From assembly GCF_042664895.1 (NCBI RefSeq), contig NZ_JBHTBQ010000039.1, positions 1-64,000 on the forward strand: a stretch of 64,000 nt of DNA, read 5' to 3'. Both the position numbers and the translations under genes were made by a program. Each line of letters begins with the position of its first letter. The stretch's first letter is position 1. This document shows, one piece after another, positions 59,127 through 64,000 of the stretch. Source of the DNA: Iodobacter arcticus. Lineage in GTDB: Bacteria > Pseudomonadota > Gammaproteobacteria > Burkholderiales > Chitinibacteraceae. Under the pieces are notes generated by a model, which saw only the letters and a program-made list of their open reading frames with translations, was not told where the DNA came from and made no database searches.

Positions 59127-61675
59127 TAGCCTTGGGCACGCTGGCAGCCCAGCTCATGCAATCTTTGCGCCTGCTCTAGTGTTTCTACCCCTTCAGCCAC
59201 TAGGGGCACATCAAAACCACCAGCCAGACGAATAATGGCGGAGACAATTGCTTCGCTCTTATGATTATCTAAAAAACGGCTCACAAACGATTGATCGATT
59301 TTTAAGCAATCAAAAGCAAACTGATGCAAATAAGACATCGATGAATAGCCCGTGCCAAAATCGTCAATCGCAATGGATACACCAAGCAATCTAATCCGGC
59401 TGATTAATGTAGCAATCACATTGCTGTCTTCAATCAAAATAGATTCAGTAATTTCTAAAGTGAGATTATGCGGAGATAAAGAAAACTCCTGCAAAATGGC
59501 TTCCAGCTTTTGATAAAAATCAGACTGAATCAACTGTCGCACCGAGACATTCACATGCACATCAAAATCACTTGCCCAGCCATTTTTTAAGCGCTCGGCA
59601 ATTTGGCGACATGATTCGCGCAGCACCCAATGGCCTATCGGTAAAATCAGGCCGGATTCTTCTGCCAAAGGGATAAACACGCCGGGAGCAACCAAGCCAC
59701 GCTGGCCGCTTTGCCAGCGCACCAGGGCTTCTGCACCAATCACCTTGCTATCACTTAATCTAACTACCGGCTGAAAATAAACTCTAAATTCATTTTTCTC
59801 TATAGCGGCATTCAGCTCGGCGATTAAATGGATTTTCTGCGTTGATTGCTCGGCCATACTGCCCTGAAATACCTCATACGAAATCGGCCCCTTATCTTTT
59901 GCTTTACTTAAAGCCATACTAGCATTTCTTAAATGATCAATTAACTCAATATGATTAAAACTTGCACAAACTACACCCAGACTGCCCGTAATTAAAACTT
60001 CATCGTATTGCAAATGAAAAGACTGAGAAAAACTATCCAGATATTTATTAATCAGATCATCCAGACGAACCACATTAAAATCAACCGGCACACAAATTAC
60101 AAATTCAGTTTCTGCTACTCTGGCAAATAAAGCTTGCTGCGGCAAATGTTGTTTTAAGTTATTTACAATCGCACACAGTAGTTCCTCTCCCTGCTCATAA
60201 CCAATACTATCGTGAATACTGCGATAATTATCCAGACCAATTAAGAACAAAGCATCCCAGCGCATCTCGGGTGATTTTTTAACGATCTCCAGCATTTCTT
60301 CCAGCAATCCCTCTCTACTGAGCAAACCAGTAATATGATCATGGCGAATACGATAATTCAATTGCTCAAACGAGCATGACAATGCATTAGACATTTCATC
60401 AAAAGCATTAGCCAGTAATTTAGTTTCTTTTAGCTGTAAACCACCGGCAATTGCAGGTTGCCACTCCTGTTTTGCCAGTAATTTAGCAGTTTGAGCAGCC
60501 AGCAAAATGGGCTTTGTGATACTAGCAATGATTTTCCACGCTACTAAAGCGGCAAATAAACCGATACTCAGCACAATTAATAGCGTAACCAGCATATCTT
60601 TTTTTAAGGTACCTAATAAATCACGCTCTGGAATCAGGATAACAATACGCCAATTTAACCCATTATTATCCGCCACAGGAGAAACACGGCCATATATTTT
60701 TTCACCATTCAGATCAAATTCAAAATCTTTAATGTTCTTTTCAAACAACAGCGTTGCACTTTTTTTAATCATGTCATTCGCACTATCTACAGGCTTTAAT
60801 AATTTTGCACTTTCCTGAGTGGGCAATACTAGTAAAGGAGTGCGTGGCAATGGTATTTCAAGGCTAGAGTGAGAAATTAATTCATTATTATCTCCCACGA
60901 TATAAATAGCACCATTACCCAAATTTGGGCTTGCTCTTAGATAGCCATCAAAATTATCCAGTTTGATATCACTGGCCACTACGCCAATAAAATTCATTGA
61001 GCGATCATAAAGCGGGCTACTAAAAGAAACCGTAATACCTTGCACTGCATCATAATCTTGATAAGCAGCCGTCCACGCTGGTTTTTTACTTTTAGCGACA
61101 GGTGCATACCAAGGCCTAGGCCTAGGATCGTAATGAGAGAATTGATTTAAAATGGGATCAGAGGATTGCAAACCTTTATAAAAATTTAAATAATAATTGG
61201 TTCGCTTATCTTTAAGCAACAAAGAAAACTGGTTTGTTAGAATTTCCCGGCTAATCGCAATATATTCACCGTGCACAGAGCCAAAAGAAATCAAGCTCAG
61301 TTGTTTTTGATCAGGAAAAACTTCAGCCAAAATATGGGCAAAAGGCATTTCAAACTTCGATAAATCCTGATCTGAAGGCGAGTATTGCTCGCTCATCAGT
61401 ACTGCCACCATCCTATTAGCCAGCGCTGGCGCACGTAAAAAAACATTTAAATCGCTACGCACCGCAGCCACTTCAGCGGAAATAACTTTACGGCTTAAAT
61501 CTTTGAGCATTTTGGATTGATTGCGCATTTGCAAAGTGATAATCGCACCCAGCGTTAGCACCAGCATAATGATAAAAGTGGCAGTAACTGCAAACTGAAG
61601 CGACACCCGCCCGTGCAATCTCAATTTTTCTAATTCCAAAACATGCCTCAATTTTTTAAGAATTTCACTGCGCAA
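59048..61675 (-). CDS. Membrane c-di-GMP signalling protein, dCache-GGDEF-EAL
   Basis: An 875-residue sensor. Membrane helix ~25-50 (VTATFIIMLVLTLGAIITL), periplasmic dCache sensor (~70-350; SHYDPRPRPWYAPVAKSKKPAWTAAY is characteristic), second helix (LVTLLIVLSIGLFAALVAWKII), then GGDEF (~440-590) and EAL (~610-860). The cyclase motif reads VAETEF in place of GGDEF, so the first domain is probably inactive. The phosphodiesterase looks active: VIGAEALVRWQ, EITES, IAIDDFGTGYSSMSYLHQF, DCLKIDQSFV, LVAEGVET. Likely degrades c-di-GMP in response to an extracellular ligand. The 3' end overlaps the GNAT gene tail to tail. Confidence 0.93.
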   Translation of the reverse strand: MRSEILKKLRHVLELEKLRLHGRVSLQFAVTATFIIMLVLTLGAIITLQMRNQSKMLKDLSRKVISAEVAAVRSDLNVFLRAPALANRMVAVLMSEQYSPSDQDLSKFEMPFAHILAEVFPDQKQLSLISFGSVHGEYIAISREILTNQFSLLLKDKRTNYYLNFYKGLQSSDPILNQFSHYDPRPRPWYAPVAKSKKPAWTAAYQDYDAVQGITVSFSSPLYDRSMNFIGVVASDIKLDNFDGYLRASPNLGNGAIYIVGDNNELISHSSLEIPLPRTPLLVLPTQESAKLLKPVDSANDMIKKSATLLFEKNIKDFEFDLNGEKIYGRVSPVADNNGLNWRIVILIPERDLLGTLKKDMLVTLLIVLSIGLFAALVAWKIIASITKPILLAAQTAKLLAKQEWQPAIAGGLQLKETKLLANAFDEMSNALSCSFEQLNYRIRHDHITGLLSREGLLEEMLEIVKKSPEMRWDALFLIGLDNYRSIHDSIGYEQGEELLCAIVNNLKQHLPQQALFARVAETEFVICVPVDFNVVRLDDLINKYLDSFSQSFHLQYDEVLITGSLGVVCASFNHIELIDHLRNASMALSKAKDKGPISYEVFQGSMAEQSTQKIHLIAELNAAIEKNEFRVYFQPVVRLSDSKVIGAEALVRWQSGQRGLVAPGVFIPLAEESGLILPIGHWVLRESCRQIAERLKNGWASDFDVHVNVSVRQLIQSDFYQKLEAILQEFSLSPHNLTLEITESILIEDSNVIATLISRIRLLGVSIAIDDFGTGYSSMSYLHQFAFDCLKIDQSFVSRFLDNHKSEAIVSAIIRLAGGFDVPLVAEGVETLEQAQRLHELGCQRAQGYYFGRPAPLEEWPEGWCGSGQSGPLS

Positions 61676-62244
61676 CTAAAAAAACAATCAAACCAAGATA
61701 AAAAGGAAGAGGTACTCTAAAGTGAGCAGTCTTGAGCCTTCTGGCACAGCGCTGCAGTTGATCATTCAATCTGCTTTAAATAGTTTACAAAAGCAGGCTA
61801 TAGCTTCAGTTGACCTTATATTGAGCAGTGTTTGATCCGGCCAATAAACAGATTTAAATCGCTTTTCTATCTGATTAAGCAGGGCATATTACTAAATTCT
61901 AATGTGCATGACTACCAGCGATACAAAATCAGCAATCAGCACCCTTCATATTGCTAAAAATCAGCCACTTATAGATGGCTATTACATTACTCTGCATTGT
62001 TGTCTTACACTAAATCGTAGCCCTAAAATTTATCTTATACAACTTAGCCCTTCTTATTACACACATAAAAATGTCGTAATAGAGTTGCAGCTCTAGTACG
62101 ACATTTTTAAACAGTCATCCCTTTATTGTTAAAAAATAAAGCGAAAAACACAGATCAATCTCTATTTACTACCGCAATCCCTAGTGGCAAAAAGTCTATT
62201 CCATAATTAATGAAATCAGAGACGCTTTAACAACATAATCTGAG
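61676..62244. other. Gene-free spacer with a strong terminator-like hairpin
   Basis: 569 bp between the EAL and ChaN-type genes. At 62067-62108, AAAAATGTCGTA and TACGACATTTTT form a 12-bp perfect stem, with an inner TAGAG/CTCTA stem; the T-run works on both strands, so it may terminate ChaN transcription (137 bp after its stop). A 64-codon plus-strand frame (61902-62096) ending in this hairpin has no features of a gene. Nothing else is seen. Confidence 0.65.
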
Positions 62245-63018
62245 CTATAAGCCAGCACAAGGATCACTTCTTTTTGCCACAGCAATCAGCTGCTCCTGAT
62301 CAAATGCCCCCTGCTTACTGCCTTCAACAAAGCCCATTGATAGCGTATTAGGCAGCCAGACCGGCACACCCATGTCGCGGCGCACATGGCCATTGCCAGC
62401 CAGCAGCACCACGCCCCGCGCCTGATAAGGCTTCATCACCTTGGCCATCACCGCATCTCGGGCGATTTGGGCCAGCGCCATGCCATCGAGTAAGTTTTCT
62501 GGCAGCTTATTGCAATGCCCCACTCGCACTTCTTCTCGCTGGGCGGCCAGCAAACCGGCAGGCAAGGGCTGAGTAAAACCCAGCTCTTCTGCATTGACGA
62601 GCGCAGCAAGGCCAGATTTCACGACTTTGGATGCGTCTTGGCGCGATAAATTGGCCGCAACAATAGGTAAATCATAACGCATGGCCAGCTCGATTACGGG
62701 CCTGTAAAGTGGCCAATCCCAGCGCTTTCCGCCGATTTTTTGAATTAAATAATCAGGATTATTCGGCTGCTCCAACCGCGCCTGTTCTAAATCTGCCTGG
62801 CGCTCTACATCAAACTGCTCCATGGCAATCGCCGGACGCCAGCCTGCTTTCACCGCTTTTTCTAAAGCCTGAAAGCGGGCCTGATGCCCCAAAGCGTTAT
62901 CGTGCACTTCGCCCATCAGCACATAAGATTTACCCGCAAAAGGTGCACTAGCTGGGCTGTTGGCACAGGCGCTTAAAACAAACGCAGCACAGAGGGCGGG
63001 GAGAATTTTTTTATACAT
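62245..63018 (-). CDS. ChaN-family (haem-binding-like) lipoprotein
   Basis: A 257-residue lipoprotein: signal ILPALCAAFVLSAC with lipobox Cys. ChaN/DUF399 domain with VLMGEVHDNALGHQARFQALE (conserved E-x-H), PAIAMEQFD, LPIVAANLSRQDASKVV, RDAVMAKVM and VLLAGNGHVRRDMGVPVWL (conserved GNGH-x-R). Relatives bind haem and have been linked to iron uptake. No iron gene is nearby. Family assignment is firm; the role is inferred. Confidence 0.88.
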   Translation of the reverse strand: MYKKILPALCAAFVLSACANSPASAPFAGKSYVLMGEVHDNALGHQARFQALEKAVKAGWRPAIAMEQFDVERQADLEQARLEQPNNPDYLIQKIGGKRWDWPLYRPVIELAMRYDLPIVAANLSRQDASKVVKSGLAALVNAEELGFTQPLPAGLLAAQREEVRVGHCNKLPENLLDGMALAQIARDAVMAKVMKPYQARGVVLLAGNGHVRRDMGVPVWLPNTLSMGFVEGSKQGAFDQEQLIAVAKRSDPCAGL

Positions 63019-63057
63019 GAGTACCTTAGCAAATGAATGGTGATACGGCGAATCATC

Positions 63058-63120
63058 GTAGGGAGGGTGAAGCCCGCCGAGTTTGGGTATGAAAGGCTAC
63101 GGAAAGCGGCGGGTTTCACC
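63058..63120. repeat. Family C repeat, truncated
   Basis: GTAGGGAGGGTGAAGCCCGCC ... AAGCGGCGGGTTTCACCC, ending abruptly at 63120 where the GCCCTAC end is replaced by an unrelated sequence (next feature). Confidence 0.75.
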
Positions 63121-63412
63121 CCATGTGCGCTAACCAAAGTCAAAAAGACCTTTTTAGTGCCTTCGGCACGTTGATTTTGGAGCGGTTAGCCACCGCGGGG
63201 CCTTCCTTTCTTGCTTCGCCAAGAAACGAAGCCAAAGAAGGCGACCCCACGAAACACGAAAGCCCCTGCGCTGCGGACAATCGAGTCGGCGGCAGGCGGG
63301 ATTGGCTCGTTCCTCGCTCCCTGGCCGAAACCCCGCCCCGCTTGTTCCTCGCTCCGGCGTGTTTCAAGGGGGGATTTAAGCCCCGTGCTTTGATCCGTTA
63401 TACCGAATGTTA
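63121..63412. repeat. GC-rich non-coding repeat-like segment
   Basis: A 292-bp GC-richer block joined directly to a truncated family C element. It contains a hairpin GCTTCG-CCAAGAAA-CGAAGC within GCCTTC...GAAGGC (63200-63242) and a 12-bp direct repeat GTTCCTCGCTCC (63309-63320, 63344-63355). Sequences of this look (CGCCAAGAAACGAAGCCAAA, GCGACCCCACGAA) are scattered in many proteobacterial genomes and are often mis-called as genes on both strands. No real gene is supported. Confidence 0.5.
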
Positions 63413-63417
63413 ATTAC

Positions 63418-63536
63418 TGGGTTTTAAAATACTCAAAACCTTACAAAAGAACATAATTCAAGTCTTGTTTTTCTCCGTGAAACTCCGTGTTCTCTGTGAC
63501 CTCCGTGGTTCGAGATTTGGGTTTGCCTGCGTAACA
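63418..63536. repeat. Family B extended repeat, copy 2 (inverted)
   Basis: The reverse complement matches 42841-42958 across ~118 bp (AAACCCAAATCTCGAACCAC, GTCACAGAGAACACGGAGTT, CACGGAGAAAAACAAGACTT, GAGTATTTTAAAAC). It sits just after the stop of the minus-strand oxidoreductase at the right edge. Confidence 0.8.
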
Positions 63537-63550
63537 TGAGTTAAATAGAA

Positions 63551-64000
63551 TTAGGCTGGATCCACCGGCCCCAGAATGGTCCACGCTTTATGCAGGCGCT
63601 CATCCTCGGCAAAGATTTCCAGCATTGCACTGGCAACATCCGCTCTTGGCAAATAATTGCCCGCATCATCGCGCCCTGCCAGCACCCGATATTGGCCAGT
63701 TGCAGGCTGATGGCTTAGGCCAGCTGGCCTTGCAATCATCCAAGCTAAAGTGCTTTGCTCTAAGCGCTGCTCGGCCTGATTTTTAGCTTTAATCGCCTCG
63801 CCCAACATGCGCTGGGCCCCTTCGGCTAATGAATCCCATTGATCACCGCAGCCTAAAGATGTGCCAAGTAAAAACCGTATTTGGGGTGCAGCCGCTTCTA
63901 AAGCCTCGATCACATTTAAATTGCCTAGGGCATCAATCCGCTGCCCTGCCGCATTTTTACCACCCAGAACACTGATCACCTTCGATGCACCCGCTTGCTG
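63551..64000 (-). CDS. NAD(P)-binding (SDR-like) oxidoreductase, C-terminal part (partial)
   Basis: The open frame runs through the right edge, so the N-terminal part with the nucleotide-binding GxxGxxG is missing. The visible ~149 residues read ...KVISVLGGKNAAGQRIDALGNLNVIEALEAAAPQIRFLLGTSLGCGDQWDSL, then EQRLEQSTLAWMIARPAGLSHQPATGQYRVL and PRADVASAMLEIFAEDERLHKAWTILGP. This is the pattern of NAD(P)H-binding/NmrA-like proteins ('IARPAGL' and 'ADVA' segments). An internal GTG at 63979 is not the real start. Confidence 0.82.
   Translation of the reverse strand, partial: QQAGASKVISVLGGKNAAGQRIDALGNLNVIEALEAAAPQIRFLLGTSLGCGDQWDSLAEGAQRMLGEAIKAKNQAEQRLEQSTLAWMIARPAGLSHQPATGQYRVLAGRDDAGNYLPRADVASAMLEIFAEDERLHKAWTILGPVDPA

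Noticed and set aside
61902..62096. Frame of 64 codons before a strong hairpin
   Set aside because: No ribosome site, unremarkable composition, and it ends within the hairpin stem; not supported as a gene.
63123..63413. Overlapping frames on both strands in the GC-rich block
   Set aside because: Typical false ORFs of a GC-rich repeat; no domain or start signal.

Overview
The window looks like chromosome of a betaproteobacterium of the order Neisseriales, with an Iodobacter/Chromobacteriaceae-like relative as the best guess. This rests on the 5' part of a 16S rRNA gene at the left edge, an HslV with a short propeptide, the gmk-rpoZ-spoT order, a birA-coaX-SPOR operon and overall protein character; it is inference, not a database match. 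I see no transposase, integrase, CRISPR array or tRNA gene. A 106-base N gap (397-502) interrupts the rRNA leader.

Layout. 1-731: 16S 5' end (minus), N gap, leader with a boxA-like site and a clear rRNA promoter. 732-1019: HU-like protein. 1183-14490: arginine succinyltransferase (AST) catabolism: an AraC-type ArgR-like regulator, astC, the two succinyltransferase subunits (aruF/aruG type), astD and, further on, astE. Between astD and astE sits a LysR regulator divergent from a DUF1338 (2-oxoadipate dioxygenase/decarboxylase, HglS-type) gene, followed by a YdiJ-type D-2-hydroxyglutarate dehydrogenase. astB is not in the window. 14920-18515: small hypothetical, UbiH-like hydroxylase, ABC exporter. 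18603-22140: AT-richer accessory stretch with a family-3 solute-binding protein, a UPF0158 protein, a MAPEG pseudogene with an in-frame amber codon, and a minimal reverse transcriptase (YMDD) preceded by a structured region and an overlapping 42-codon ORF. 22166-29402: GAF protein, metE divergent from metR, thioredoxin-like protein, AraC/GyrI regulator. 29473-36690: TonB receptor, broken GGDEF gene, large DUF748 protein. 37065-42826: tandem helical/STAS protein, hslV without hslU, double-receiver protein, birA-coaX-SPOR operon, VOC protein. 42987-45079: flgP-flgT plus a small exported protein. 45544-50767: trmB, thiG, thiS, spoT, rpoZ, gmk. 51093-57001: tripartite RND efflux system (outer membrane factor, adaptor, pump). 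57163-63018: flavodoxin-like protein, small protein, two GNATs, a dCache-GGDEF-EAL protein and a ChaN-type lipoprotein. The right edge cuts an NAD(P)-binding oxidoreductase.

Intergenic spacers are unusually rich in short interspersed inverted repeats of several families (called A to G below). They often flank genes as divergent arms and occupy most spacers longer than 200 bp.

The part most worth following up is the reverse transcriptase locus (about 20967-22023). It has a minimal RT without the retron NAxxH signature as far as I can see, a translationally coupled tiny ORF containing a 10-bp perfect hairpin, a long-range stem upstream, and a 19-of-20 direct repeat around the segment. It is a candidate member of the unknown-group/defence-associated RT class.
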